Source: an uncultured Oscillospiraceae bacterium (GTDB lineage Bacteria > Bacillota > Clostridia > Oscillospirales > Acutalibacteraceae). Taken from it: a stretch of DNA of 64,000 bases. A model generated the notes under the pieces. The model was given only the letters and a program-made list of their open reading frames with translations. It searched no databases and was not told the DNA's origin. Below, piece after piece: positions 8,419 to 17,514 of this stretch; the first letter of the stretch is position 1; the number at the start of each line of letters is the position of its first letter. The translations under genes were made by a program, and so were the position numbers. The stretch spans positions 1-64,000 of the forward strand of contig UQWL01000002.1 in NCBI GenBank assembly GCA_900544715.1, written 5' to 3'.

Positions 8419-9723
8419 ATGTGGTATGATACCAGTGTTTTTTATCAGATTTATCCCTTGGGGTTTTGCGGCACGCCGCGTGAAAACGACGGCGTGCTTC
8501 AACCCCGGATTCAAAAGGTTTTAGAATGGGCGGATTATTTTGCCTCGCTCGGCGTGGGGGCCATCTATTTTTCGCCTGTTTTTTCCTCCGACCACCATGG
8601 GTATGACACCCGCAACTATGGCGAGATCGACTGCCGCCTCGGCACGAATGCGGATTTTGCGAATGTCTGCAACGATTTGCACGCGCGCGGCATCCGGGTT
8701 GTGCTCGATGGTGTGTTTAACCATGTGGGCCGCGGCTTCTGGGCGTTTCAGGATGTGCTGGCAAATCGGGAGCAGTCGCCTTACCGGGATTGGTTTTATA
8801 TTGACTTTGGCTGGGATAACGGCTATGGCGACGGCCTGTGGTATGAGGGTTGGGAGGGGCATTTCGAGCTTGTCAAGCTGAATCTGCGCAACCCGGCCGT
8901 GGTGGAGCACCTTTTCTACAATATCCGGGAATGGGTGAAGCAATTCGATATCGACGGCCTGCGCCTCGACGTGGCCTATTGCCTGGACCGCGATTTTCTC
9001 AGGCAGCTGCGCACGTTTTGTGATACGCTCAAGCCGGAATTCCTCCTGCTGGGGGAAGCGCTGTTTGGGGATTATAATCAGCTCGTCAATGATGAAATGC
9101 TCCACAGCTGCACAAATTATGAATGCTATAAGGGCATTTATTCCAGCTTAAACGAGCTGAATTTCTTTGAAATTTCCTATTCGCTCAACCGGCAGTTCGG
9201 CCCGGAGAACTGGACGCTTTATAAAGGCAAGCATCTTTTCAGCTTCATCGATAACCACGATGTCTCCCGCATCGCCTCCATCCTGAAGGAGAAGCGCCAT
9301 ATCCCCCTTGCCTTTGCGCTGCTGTTTGGTATGCCGGGAATCCCCTGCATTTACTATGGTAGTGAGTGGGGCGCGCAGGGGGAGAAGCAGGCGGGGGATG
9401 ATGCATTGCGCCCCTGCTTTGACGCGCCGGAGCCGAACGGATGGACCGATTGGGTGAAAGCGCTCTCTCATCTGCGCACGCAGAGCCGGGCGCTGTGTGA
9501 AGGCGGTTACCGCAATGTGCACGTTACCAACCGGCAGCTCGTTTTCGAGCGGGCCGTGCCGGGCGAGCGGGTACTGGTGACCCTCAATGCGGAGGGTGCG
9601 CCCTATACCGCGCCCGTAGGCACAGGGGATGCGATCGACCTGATTTCGGGGGAAACGGTGCATCTTTCCGCCGGGCTTGCGCTCGGGCCTTATGAAGCCC
9701 GTTTTTTGCGGATTGCCGAATGA
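8419..9723 (+). CDS. GH13 alpha-amylase family enzyme (cyclomaltodextrinase/maltogenic type)
   Basis: The product has 434 residues, an (alpha/beta)8 barrel with all GH13 conserved regions: DGVFNH at 97-102, GLRLDVA with nucleophile Asp184, the acid/base Glu213 in LGEAL, and FIDNHD with Asp281. There is no signal peptide and no N-terminal domain, so this is a compact intracellular enzyme for maltodextrins or glycogen fragments. A short beta C-domain closes the protein. Family members of this size act on alpha-1,4 glucosidic bonds. Exact specificity cannot be told from the sequence. dtd follows after 42 bases on the same strand. Confidence 0.9.
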   Translation: MWYDTSVFYQIYPLGFCGTPRENDGVLQPRIQKVLEWADYFASLGVGAIYFSPVFSSDHHGYDTRNYGEIDCRLGTNADFANVCNDLHARGIRVVLDGVFNHVGRGFWAFQDVLANREQSPYRDWFYIDFGWDNGYGDGLWYEGWEGHFELVKLNLRNPAVVEHLFYNIREWVKQFDIDGLRLDVAYCLDRDFLRQLRTFCDTLKPEFLLLGEALFGDYNQLVNDEMLHSCTNYECYKGIYSSLNELNFFEISYSLNRQFGPENWTLYKGKHLFSFIDNHDVSRIASILKEKRHIPLAFALLFGMPGIPCIYYGSEWGAQGEKQAGDDALRPCFDAPEPNGWTDWVKALSHLRTQSRALCEGGYRNVHVTNRQLVFERAVPGERVLVTLNAEGAPYTAPVGTGDAIDLISGETVHLSAGLALGPYEARFLRIAE

Positions 9724-9765
9724 AAGAGGCTTTTTATGATTTCGTGAAAAGGAGTCGTTATTAAA

Positions 9766-10224
9766 ATGCGTGCTTTGCTGCAGCGGGTTTCTCATGCGAG
9801 CGTTGCCGTAGAGGGAGAAACCGTTGGAAAAACGGGAGCTGGCTTTCTCATCCTGCTCGGCGTGATGCAGGGGGATACGGATGCGCAAGCGGGAAAGCTT
9901 GCGGAAAAAACCGCCCTGCTGCGCGTGTTTGAAGATGAGGCGGGCAAGATGAACCGCTCCCTGCTCGATACCGGCGGGGAGGCGCTGGTGGTATCGCAAT
10001 TTACGCTCTGCGCCGATACGCGCAAGGGCCGCCGCCCCTCCTTTACGGATTCTGCCCCGCCGCAGGAGGCAAAGCGATTGTATGAAGCCTATGTGCAGGC
10101 GCTGCGCAGGCTCGGCGTTGCCCGCGTGGAAACGGGCGTGTTCGCCGCCCATATGGAGGTATCCCTCCTCAATCACGGCCCGGTGACGATCCTGCTGGAT
10201 ACGGATGAGTGGGCCCGAAGTTGA
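9766..10224 (+). CDS. dtd: D-aminoacyl-tRNA deacylase
   Basis: The product has 152 residues, the normal length. DTD hydrolyses D-amino acids (and glycine from tRNA-Ala) wrongly attached to tRNA. The SQFTL motif begins at residue 77 and the cross-subunit GP motif appears as NHGPVT at residues 136-141. Many homologues have an acidic residue at position 137 where this one has His. The dtd-MBL hydrolase-hemZ order is common in Clostridia, where rel usually precedes dtd; here GH13 takes that place. Confidence 0.93.
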   Translation: MRALLQRVSHASVAVEGETVGKTGAGFLILLGVMQGDTDAQAGKLAEKTALLRVFEDEAGKMNRSLLDTGGEALVVSQFTLCADTRKGRRPSFTDSAPPQEAKRLYEAYVQALRRLGVARVETGVFAAHMEVSLLNHGPVTILLDTDEWARS

Positions 10225-10280
10225 GCGGCATGCGCAGGCGGAAACTCATGTAAATTGGTGCAAAGGAATGGAATCAAAGA

Positions 10281-10937
10281 ATGAAAATTGAGTGCTTTTC
10301 CATGGGGCCGATTGCGGCCAATTGTTATATCCTGCTCGATGAGGCGAGCGGGGAAGCGGCGGTGATCGATCCGGGCGCGTGCGAGCAGCCGCTGATTGAT
10401 TATCTGCAAAGCGATGCGGTGAAAAAAGTGCGTTATATCCTGCTCACGCATGGGCACTACGACCATCTGATGGGTGCGGCGCAGGTGAAAGCGCTGACCG
10501 GCGCGCCCCTGTATATTCACAGGGAAGACGCCGCTTGCCTGACGGATGAGCACGAGAGCCTTGCGGATACGCACCTGCCCGGGCAGCAGGAATATGTTGC
10601 GCCGGATGCCTTTCTGGAGGAGGGGATGGAGCTGCCGCTGGGCGGGCTTTCCATCCATGTGCTGCATACGCCCGGCCACTCGCGTGGAGGTGTATGCTTT
10701 GTTGTGGATGGCGTGATTTTTTCCGGCGACACACTTTTCTGCCACACCTGCGGGCGCACCGACCTACCGGGCGGAGACTATGCAACGCTCATGCATTCCC
10801 TGGAGCGGCTGGCGCACTTAGAGGGTGACTATCGGGTTTCCCCCGGCCACAACCGGGAGACGACGCTTGCCCATGAGCGCACGCATAACCGCTACCTGCG
10901 CAAACGCAAGCTGGATCAGAGCCTTTTTGAGTTTTAA
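10281..10937 (+). CDS. Metallo-beta-lactamase fold hydrolase (glyoxalase II-like)
   Basis: The product has 218 residues and carries the binuclear metal motif THGHYDH (His57, His59, Asp61, His62), followed by HTPGHSRGG near residue 130 and FSGDTLF near residue 150. This is the compact glyoxalase II-like (YcbL/GloB-type) subgroup, which hydrolyses thioesters such as S-lactoylglutathione or related bacillithiol adducts. It belongs to the dtd-hemZ run. The stand-alone small form lacks the GloB substrate-binding C-terminal domain, so the physiological substrate is uncertain. Confidence 0.88.
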   Translation: MKIECFSMGPIAANCYILLDEASGEAAVIDPGACEQPLIDYLQSDAVKKVRYILLTHGHYDHLMGAAQVKALTGAPLYIHREDAACLTDEHESLADTHLPGQQEYVAPDAFLEEGMELPLGGLSIHVLHTPGHSRGGVCFVVDGVIFSGDTLFCHTCGRTDLPGGDYATLMHSLERLAHLEGDYRVSPGHNRETTLAHERTHNRYLRKRKLDQSLFEF

Positions 10938-10977
10938 TCATTGAACTGGCGCAGGCGAGAGGGGAGAGGCGAACAGG

Positions 10978-12447
10978 ATGATTTTATATACGGACGGGCA
11001 TCCTTTTCACTATGAAATGGAAAATCTTTGCCGGGTGTTTTTTCCTGAGGAGCAGATCAAAACGGTTGCTTTAGATGAACCGGGCGAGCCGCATGTGACA
11101 ACGGCGCTGCGGAAAACGCCGGGCGGCAGCAGGGTCTCCTGCGAGGTGCTTTTGGAGGGGAAGCGCTTTTGCGCGGAGGAGCTGATTCCGGCTCAGCAGG
11201 CGCGGGAAGAGGGCGAGTGCGAGCGGCGTATGGCCGTCGTTTTGTTTGATGTGCTGTCGCGTGCAACCGGCTACCGCCCGCAGTGGGGCATTCTCACAGG
11301 CGTGCGGCCTTCCAAGCTGATGAACCGGCTGACCGACCAATATGGAGCAGAGGGCGCGCGGGCGTATTTTCAAAACCGGCTTTTGGTTTCGCCGGAGAAA
11401 ACGGCGCTCGCCTTTGACGTGGCACAGGCGGAGAAACGCATCATGGATACCTCCCGCCCGGAATCGTTCAGCCTTTATCTCTCCATTCCATTCTGCCCCA
11501 CGCGGTGCAGCTATTGCTCCTTTGTTTCGCATTCTATCACAGCCTCCAAAGCTCAAAAGCTTTTGCCGCGCTATGTGGAGCTGTTGTGTGAGGAGCTTGC
11601 AATCACAGGCCGGATTGCATCCGAACTTGGCCTCCGGCTGGAAACGGTCTATTATGGCGGCGGCACGCCCACAACGCTTGCGGCGGAGGATCTCTTGCGC
11701 CTGCATGCGGCAGTGGAGGGGAATTTTGACCTTTCCACCGTGCGGGAATATACTGTGGAGGCCGGGCGGCCGGATACGGTGACGGATGAGCGGCTGGAAG
11801 CGCTCAAACGCATGGGCGCGACGCGCATCAGCATCAACCCGCAAACCTTCAATGACGAAGTGCTGCGGGAGATCGGCCGCAGCCACACGGCGCAGTGTGC
11901 GGAGGACTCCTTCCTGCTTGCGCGGGCGCACGGCTTTTCCAATATCAATATGGATCTCATCGCCGGGCTTCCGAAGGATACGCCCGCAAGCTTTTGCCAA
12001 ACGCTTGACAGAACGCTTTCCCTCGATCCGGAGAGCGTAACAGTGCATACCCTTGCGCTCAAGCGCTCCTCCACGCTTGTCACCCATCAGCAGCGGGCGG
12101 GGGATGCGTCGCTCACCGGCAATATGCTCGCCAGCGCACAGGCAGCGCTCACGGCGGCGGGCCATTCCCCATACTATATGTACCGGCAGAGCCGATGCCT
12201 CGGCAATCTGGAAAACGTCGGCTGGTGCAAAAAGGGGCACGAAGGTCTTTACAATATCTTCATGATGGAGGAATGCCACACCGTGCTCGCCGCGGGCGCG
12301 GGGGCCGTGACAAAGCTGAAGGCGCCGCATGGCGATCGGATCGAACGCATTTTCAATTATAAATATCCATATGAGTATAATGAGCGGTTTGAGCAGCTCA
12401 TGCAGCGCAAAGAGCGCATAAAGCAATTTTATGCGTCATATAAATAA
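10978..12447 (+). CDS. hemZ: Coproporphyrinogen dehydrogenase HemZ, radical SAM
   Basis: The product has 489 residues. The radical SAM cluster motif CxxxCxxC is at Cys173, Cys177 and Cys180 (FCPTRCSYC), and the GGGTPT segment that contacts SAM follows about 55 residues later. HemZ-type proteins have an extra N-terminal domain of about 150 residues before the radical SAM core, as here, which separates them from HemN and HemW. The annotated reaction is oxygen-independent oxidation of coproporphyrinogen III. Many gut Clostridia that make no heme still carry hemZ, so its real role may differ. GAGGCG precedes the ATG by about ten bases. Confidence 0.88.
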   Translation: MILYTDGHPFHYEMENLCRVFFPEEQIKTVALDEPGEPHVTTALRKTPGGSRVSCEVLLEGKRFCAEELIPAQQAREEGECERRMAVVLFDVLSRATGYRPQWGILTGVRPSKLMNRLTDQYGAEGARAYFQNRLLVSPEKTALAFDVAQAEKRIMDTSRPESFSLYLSIPFCPTRCSYCSFVSHSITASKAQKLLPRYVELLCEELAITGRIASELGLRLETVYYGGGTPTTLAAEDLLRLHAAVEGNFDLSTVREYTVEAGRPDTVTDERLEALKRMGATRISINPQTFNDEVLREIGRSHTAQCAEDSFLLARAHGFSNINMDLIAGLPKDTPASFCQTLDRTLSLDPESVTVHTLALKRSSTLVTHQQRAGDASLTGNMLASAQAALTAAGHSPYYMYRQSRCLGNLENVGWCKKGHEGLYNIFMMEECHTVLAAGAGAVTKLKAPHGDRIERIFNYKYPYEYNERFEQLMQRKERIKQFYASYK

Positions 12448-12470
12448 CCGATTCACACCGGAGGAAGCTT

Positions 12471-13400
12471 ATGTCAAGGCTCGATAATTACTATGAATCC
12501 ATCAACGCCCTTGCGGCCGGGCAGCCGGAGCAGTTTATCCAAGCGTCGGAGGATCGTTATCGCAATATTATCCGCCGGGTGGCGGAGCAGGCCGTGTCGT
12601 CGGGGTCGGCTTCCATTATCCTGCTCGCAGGGCCAAGCGCTTCCGGTAAAACCACCACGGCGGGCAAAATCGCCCAGGCCCTCGTGGAGAGCGGCCACGG
12701 GGCCTATACGGTTTCGCTGGATAATTTTTATCTCAATCAGGATCTTTCCCCGCGCCTGCCCGATGGCACGCCGGATTTTGAAACCGTACATGCGCTCGAT
12801 ATCCCCCTGATTCATGAAACGTTTTGCCGCCTGATGCAGGATGGCCGCTGCGAGCTGCCGCTGTTCGATTTTCCCTCCGGGCGGCGGCTCATCCAGACAG
12901 AGCAGTTAAAGCTAGAAAAGGGGGACGTTGTTATTGTAGAAGGCCTGCACGCCCTGAATCCGCTGATCTATGAGGCTTTTCCACCGGAGCATCTGCTCAA
13001 GGCCTATGTCAGCGTTTCTTCCCGGATCTATACGGAGAAGGGGAAGATCGTTTTGAATAAGCGCAACCTCCGGTTTGTCCGCAGGCTAATCCGGGATAGC
13101 CGCTTCCGCGCCACCGATGTGTACCAAACCTATCTGCTCTGGCAGAGCGTGCAGCGCGGGGAGGATTTGTATCTCTTCCCCTTCCGCGGCAACGCCGATG
13201 TGCGGATCAACTCGATCCATTTATATGAACCATGTGTATTCCGGGAAGAGGCCGTTGAGATGCTGCGGCAAATCGGGCCGGAACACCCCTTTTATCGGGA
13301 TGCGGCCCGCATGATCGCAAGCCTTGAGCGGTTTGAGCCGATTGCGCGCGAGTTGGTGCCGGAGGAGTCCTTGCTACGGGAATTTTTGGGGAATGATTAG
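12471..13400 (+). CDS. Uridine kinase-like nucleoside kinase
   Basis: The product has 309 residues. The Walker A loop is GPSASGKT at residues 54-61 and the substrate-binding DNFY segment follows near residue 82. This is the phosphoribulokinase/uridine kinase fold. Clostridial relatives are often about 550 residues with an N-terminal TGS/threonyl-tRNA synthetase-like part. This copy has only the kinase plus about 45 N-terminal residues, a natural short form rather than a visible truncation, since the ATG has its own GGAGG site. It phosphorylates a nucleoside, probably uridine or cytidine, in salvage. It sits 23 bases after hemZ. Confidence 0.85.
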   Translation: MSRLDNYYESINALAAGQPEQFIQASEDRYRNIIRRVAEQAVSSGSASIILLAGPSASGKTTTAGKIAQALVESGHGAYTVSLDNFYLNQDLSPRLPDGTPDFETVHALDIPLIHETFCRLMQDGRCELPLFDFPSGRRLIQTEQLKLEKGDVVIVEGLHALNPLIYEAFPPEHLLKAYVSVSSRIYTEKGKIVLNKRNLRFVRRLIRDSRFRATDVYQTYLLWQSVQRGEDLYLFPFRGNADVRINSIHLYEPCVFREEAVEMLRQIGPEHPFYRDAARMIASLERFEPIARELVPEESLLREFLGND

Positions 13401-13501
13401 CCGGTTTGTCCCCTGAAGTTTGAAAAAGTTGCTTCCGCATGGATTTGGTAGTATAATACAAAGCAAAAAATCGCTTCCGATGTGCGAAAGGAGTTCTTGA
13501 A

Positions 13502-13870
13502 ATGGGACTGTTTGAAAATGCGGTCAATACCGCAAGGTCTGCGGCCAAAAACGTTGGCAAAAAGGCAGAGGAGGTTTTGGATCTCTCCCGGAACAAGCTG
13601 AGCATCGCCGAGCTGGAAAACAAGCTGAATGACAGTTACGCCGCCCTTGGGATGCTGTATTACAATTATTTGGAAAACGGCATGACCGACCCCGGGCGCG
13701 AGCAGGAACTGGTGCGTGAGATCGACGAAGCAAATGCCGCAATCAAAGATTTGAAAGAAAATATCAATGAGCTGCGCAACCGCGTGACCTGCCCCGCCTG
13801 CGCCGCGGCAAATGCTCCGGAGGCGGTATTTTGCTCCCAGTGCGGCGCACGCCTGCAGGGGGAGGACTAA
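13502..13870 (+). CDS. Small zinc-ribbon protein with a coiled-coil region
   Basis: The product has 122 residues. Residues 1-95 are mainly helical with heptad-like spacing, and the C-terminal end is a zinc ribbon with Cys97, Cys100, Cys111 and Cys114 (CPAC and CSQC pairs). Such zinc-ribbon proteins are common in Clostridia and uncharacterised; possible roles are adaptor or membrane-stress functions, which is speculation. It has a GAAAGGAG site before the ATG and follows the kinase after 101 bases. Confidence 0.75.
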   Translation: MGLFENAVNTARSAAKNVGKKAEEVLDLSRNKLSIAELENKLNDSYAALGMLYYNYLENGMTDPGREQELVREIDEANAAIKDLKENINELRNRVTCPACAAANAPEAVFCSQCGARLQGED

Positions 13871-13985
13871 TACGCCTACATGCCGGGCGCGCCCCCTTTG
13901 CAGCCCTCCGTTTTGCCAGCGGCCGTAGCCGCTGAGACGCCTCCGGCCGGCGTTAAGGAGACAGAATTATTTTACAGGATAGGAA

Positions 13986-15794
13986 GTGTTGCGCTTGCCG
14001 ACGAATAAAAAGCAGACGATGCTCAACGGCGCGATCACCCTTGTGATTACAACGCTCATCGTCAAGGTCATCGGCGTGCTCTATAAAATCCCGCTGACCG
14101 CCATGCTTGGCGAGGTGGGTCTTGGATATTTCAGCTCAGCGTATGACGTCTATACCCCGATCGTCTCCATTTCCATGGCGGGTATCCCGATCGCGGTGGC
14201 GAAGATGGTGTCGCAGGATGTAGCGCTGCACCGCTACCGCAACGCCCGCCAGACCTATCGGGTATCATTCCGCCTGTTTATCATCATCGGCATTGTCGGC
14301 ACAGCGGTCATGCTGTTGCTGGCGTATCCGTATGCCTTCTGGATCAGCAAGTCTCCCAACACGTTTTACAGCATCCTCGCCATTTCGCCGGCCGTATTTT
14401 TCTGCTGCGCGATGTCCATCTACCGCGGCTATTACGAGGGCCTGAGCAATATGGTGCCCACCGGCGTTTCTCAGGTCATTGAGGCGCTGGGCAAGCTGGT
14501 TTTGGGGCTGTTGCTCTCCTATGGCGTCATCCGGGCAGGCAAGGCGCAATTCGCCTCCGGTGGGGTTGTATTCGGCAAAGCAGTGCAGAATATGGATGAG
14601 GCCATGGCGGAAATTTATCCGTATGCCGCCGCTGCCGCCGTGATGGGTGTTACAATCGGCACAATGATCGGCTTTTTCTACCTGTTTCTGCGGTATAAAG
14701 TGAAGGGCGACGGCTTTACCCGCACCGATCTTGTCAATTCCCCGAAACCGCTCAGCGGCCAGGAGATCGCCAAAATGATGATTGCGCTGGCGATTCCCGT
14801 CGTTGCAAGCTCCCTCATCACGAACGTGACGAATATTATTGATGCAGGCATGCTGCGCGCTCGGCTTGCCAGCATTATGAATGATCCGGCGGCCGCGGGC
14901 ATTATGAAGTCGATGTATGCCGAATCTTTGCTCGGTACGGGCACGCCGGATGACAGCGTGACGGATTATCTCTACGGCTGCTATTCTGCCGCCATCAATT
15001 TTAAAAACCTGGTGCCGATGATCACGATGAATTTCGGCGTGAGCGCACTGCCCGTCCTTTCTGCCGCATGGGCGACGAAGGATCATAAAACGAGCCGGGT
15101 TACGATTGAATCCGTGCTGCGGCTGACGCTGCTCATCGGCCTGCCCGCCGGCATCGGTATGGCGGTGCTGGCAGATCCGATTTTGATGCTGCTCTACGGT
15201 AGCCGCCCATACTTGGTGCCTGTTGCCGTGCCAATCATGCAGGCGTATGGCTATTCCACAGCGCTCATGGCGCTCTCTGCGCCGATTACCAACATGTTGC
15301 AGGCGATTGGCCGCACGGATGTGCCGGTAAAATCCCTCTTGATCGGTGCCGCGATCAAAATTGTGGGCAACTATGTGCTGGTTGGCATCCCTTCCATCAA
15401 TATTCAGGGCGCGCCGTATGCGTCGATTCTATGCTATGTTGTCGTGGTCGCAATCAACTTGTATTTCCTGCTTCATGTCTCGAAAGTGCGTATCAATGTG
15501 ATGTCTGTTTTTTTAAAGCCGGCATTTTGTTCCGTTGTGTGCGGCGTGGCGGCTTTTGCAAGCTATGGCATCCTGAGTACGTTGCTCGGCAGCATCTGGC
15601 CTGCGGGCGGCTTGTTCGGCAAGAGCATGCTCAGCGCGGGCAATATATCTGTGCTGATCGCAGTTATGATTGCCGTGGCGTTTTATGTAGTGGCGTTGTT
15701 ATTTAGCCGCGCAATATCCAAAGATGATGTTGGTATGCTGCCAAAGGGAGAAAAAATTGCTAAAATACTTGAAAAATACGGCCTGATGGGGTAA
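13986..15794 (+). CDS. Oligosaccharide/lipid flippase of the MOP superfamily (SpoVB/MurJ-like)
   Basis: The product has 602 residues with about 14 predicted membrane helices and the MviN/SpoVB profile: a GLGYFSSAYDVYTPI segment near residue 42 and AGIPIAVAKMVS near residue 60. These proteins flip lipid-linked precursors of peptidoglycan or polysaccharides across the membrane. It lies immediately before mazG, as the SpoVB-like yabM lies before yabN in Bacillus subtilis, supporting the assignment. The start is uncertain: GTG at 13986 is the longest, but TTG at 13995 has AGGAAG at a better distance. No promoter was seen in the 115-base gap upstream. Confidence 0.88.
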   Translation: MLRLPTNKKQTMLNGAITLVITTLIVKVIGVLYKIPLTAMLGEVGLGYFSSAYDVYTPIVSISMAGIPIAVAKMVSQDVALHRYRNARQTYRVSFRLFIIIGIVGTAVMLLLAYPYAFWISKSPNTFYSILAISPAVFFCCAMSIYRGYYEGLSNMVPTGVSQVIEALGKLVLGLLLSYGVIRAGKAQFASGGVVFGKAVQNMDEAMAEIYPYAAAAAVMGVTIGTMIGFFYLFLRYKVKGDGFTRTDLVNSPKPLSGQEIAKMMIALAIPVVASSLITNVTNIIDAGMLRARLASIMNDPAAAGIMKSMYAESLLGTGTPDDSVTDYLYGCYSAAINFKNLVPMITMNFGVSALPVLSAAWATKDHKTSRVTIESVLRLTLLIGLPAGIGMAVLADPILMLLYGSRPYLVPVAVPIMQAYGYSTALMALSAPITNMLQAIGRTDVPVKSLLIGAAIKIVGNYVLVGIPSINIQGAPYASILCYVVVVAINLYFLLHVSKVRINVMSVFLKPAFCSVVCGVAAFASYGILSTLLGSIWPAGGLFGKSMLSAGNISVLIAVMIAVAFYVVALLFSRAISKDDVGMLPKGEKIAKILEKYGLMG

Positions 15795-15837
15795 TATACT
15801 CATGTCGCATTTTTCCTGCATGCGGGGAGGGCTGCAA

Positions 15838-16647
15838 ATGATCGATGGGTTTTCGTTCAAGAATGTTTATGAGATCGGCGATCTGCTTCAAATTATGCAG
15901 TGCCTGCGTTCCGAGGGCGGCTGCCCATGGGATCGGGAGCAGACGCATGAAAGCATCAAAAAAAATTTGATCGAAGAAACCTATGAGGTCATCGAGGCGA
16001 TCAATAAGCAAGATAAGGCTTTGCTCTGCGAGGAGCTGGGCGATGTGCTGATGCAGGTTGTTTTCCATGCCCAGATGGAGGCGGAGGAGGGTTCCTTCAC
16101 CTTTGAAGACGTGGCGGACGGCGTGTGCAAGAAGCTCATTGAGCGGCATCCGCATGTGTTCGGCGAGGTGGAGGTAACGGGCTCCGAGGAGGTCTTGCGC
16201 AATTGGGATGATATCAAAAAGCGTTCCAAGGGGCAAACGAGCCAAACGGAAACGATGCGCTCCGTCCCGCGCGAGCTGCCGGCCCTGATGCGCGCCACAA
16301 AGGTGCAGAAAAAGGCTGCAAAGGTTGGCTTCGACTGGCCGGATATTTCCGGCGCGGTGGACAAGCTGTATGAAGAAACTGCTGAGCTCAGCGGCGCCAT
16401 TGAAAGCGGCAGCGAGGAGGAAATCGCCGAGGAATTGGGCGATCTGCTCTTCAGCGCGGTCAACGTTGCCCGCTTTGCCGGCTGCGATGCGGAGGAAACG
16501 CTTACCGCCGCTACCGATAAATTTATGCGCCGTTTTGCGTGCGTGGAGGAAAAAGCGCGTGAGCGCGGCCTCAAGCTGGAAGAACTGTCCCTGAGCGAGC
16601 TGGACGGCCTGTGGGACGAGGCAAAGCTTGATTTGCTATCCAAATGA
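15838..16647 (+). CDS. mazG: Nucleoside triphosphate pyrophosphohydrolase MazG
   Basis: The product has 269 residues with two MazG domains. In each, the metal-binding EExxE...ExxD pattern is visible: EETYEVIEA then EELGDVLMQ in the first, and EETAELSGA then EELGDLLFS in the second. It hydrolyses NTPs and dNTPs to monophosphates, cleaning nucleotide pools. It lacks the N-terminal tetrapyrrole methylase domain fused to MazG in the Bacillus YabN protein. The start at 15838 has GGGGAGG nine bases upstream; an ATG 36 bases earlier does not. It follows the flippase and precedes hup, a conserved Firmicutes order. Confidence 0.93.
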   Translation: MIDGFSFKNVYEIGDLLQIMQCLRSEGGCPWDREQTHESIKKNLIEETYEVIEAINKQDKALLCEELGDVLMQVVFHAQMEAEEGSFTFEDVADGVCKKLIERHPHVFGEVEVTGSEEVLRNWDDIKKRSKGQTSQTETMRSVPRELPALMRATKVQKKAAKVGFDWPDISGAVDKLYEETAELSGAIESGSEEEIAEELGDLLFSAVNVARFAGCDAEETLTAATDKFMRRFACVEEKARERGLKLEELSLSELDGLWDEAKLDLLSK

Positions 16648-16703
16648 AATAATTGCTATTTCATGGATTAATAAATATTTCTTGAAAGTGGAGGAAATCA
16701 GAA

Positions 16704-16982
16704 ATGAATAAGACAGAGCTTGTAAACGCAATCGCCGAGAAGGCGGATTTTTCCAAAAAGGATGCCGAGAAGGCCGTAGCGGCAGTGCTGGACAGCATTA
16801 CCGATGCACTTGCTCAGGGCGATAAGGTTCAAATCGTTGGCTTTGGCACGTTTGAGGTTCGTGCGCGCGCTGAGAAGCAGGGCCGCAACCCCAAAACGGG
16901 CGAAGCGATGATCGTTCCCGCTTCCAATCTGCCGGCTTTCAAGGCGGGCAAGGCGCTCAAGGAAGCTGTTGCAAAGAAATAA
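16704..16982 (+). CDS. hup: DNA-binding protein HU
   Basis: The product has 92 residues, the exact family length. It begins MNKTELVNAIAE and carries the HU signature GFGTFEVRARAEKQGRNPKT ending in the DNA-intercalating arm RNPKTGE. HU is the nucleoid protein that bends DNA. It has a GGAGG site and lies between mazG and rqcP. A strong hairpin follows at 17061, so abundant HU mRNA could end there while some transcripts read on to rqcP. Confidence 0.96.
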   Translation: MNKTELVNAIAEKADFSKKDAEKAVAAVLDSITDALAQGDKVQIVGFGTFEVRARAEKQGRNPKTGEAMIVPASNLPAFKAGKALKEAVAKK

Positions 16983-17060
16983 ATTTGCAAAGGCATAAGG
17001 CTGCGAAAAGGCTGCTGTGTATTGCCTGCCGGTGTGGCGGGCGGGGCAGGCCGCGGCTTG

Positions 17061-17092
17061 AAGGGCAGGCGGGGCGCCTGCCCTTCTCTTTT
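17061..17092 (+). terminator. Intrinsic terminator after hup
   Basis: A perfect 11-base stem (17061-17071 with 17075-17085) with a GGG loop is followed by CTCTTTTT. It lies between hup and rqcP, so it probably reduces rather than abolishes read-through. Confidence 0.8.
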
Positions 17093-17149
17093 TACCGGGC
17101 AGGGTTTCAACGCGGAATGTTGCCCGCTGCAAAATGGGAGGATATGAAT

Positions 17150-17392
17150 TTGAGACTGGATAAATATTTAAAAGTATCACGGCTGATTAAACGCCGTACC
17201 GTGGCAAACGAGGTTTGCGATGCGAAGCATGTGCTGGTCAACGGCAAGGTGGCGCGTGCATCCTACGAGGTAAAGGTGGGCGATGAGCTGGAGATCACAA
17301 TGGGCGGCAATGTGCTGCGCGCCCGGGTGAAAAGCGTCAATGAATATGCAACCAAAAATGACGCTGCCCTGATGTATGAGCTGCTGAAATAA
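17150..17392 (+). CDS. rqcP: S4-domain RNA-binding protein RqcP (YabO/Hsp15-like)
   Basis: The product has 80 residues, nearly all an S4 RNA-binding domain (RLDKYLKVSRLIKRRTVANE, then LVNGKVARASYEV). RqcP binds the 50S-peptidyl-tRNA complex with RqcH and supports alanine tailing of stalled chains. The start matters: an in-frame ATG at 17144 is only two bases from the GGGAGG site, whereas TTG at 17150 is eight bases away and gives the normal family start M-R-L-D-K. I therefore prefer TTG. In B. subtilis the sporulation genes yabP and yabQ and then divIC follow; here they are absent and a GH16 gene comes next. Confidence 0.9.
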   Translation: MRLDKYLKVSRLIKRRTVANEVCDAKHVLVNGKVARASYEVKVGDELEITMGGNVLRARVKSVNEYATKNDAALMYELLK

Positions 17393-17514
17393 GCGTTATG
17401 CTGCCTGCCGTGAATGGCCCGGTGGGCAGGAGAATAGGCGGTTTTTGCGCGCTTTTTGCCTTTTCCGCCTACATAAGCCCTGCTTGACGCAGGGGAAGAA
17501 GGAGAGAAACGAAT

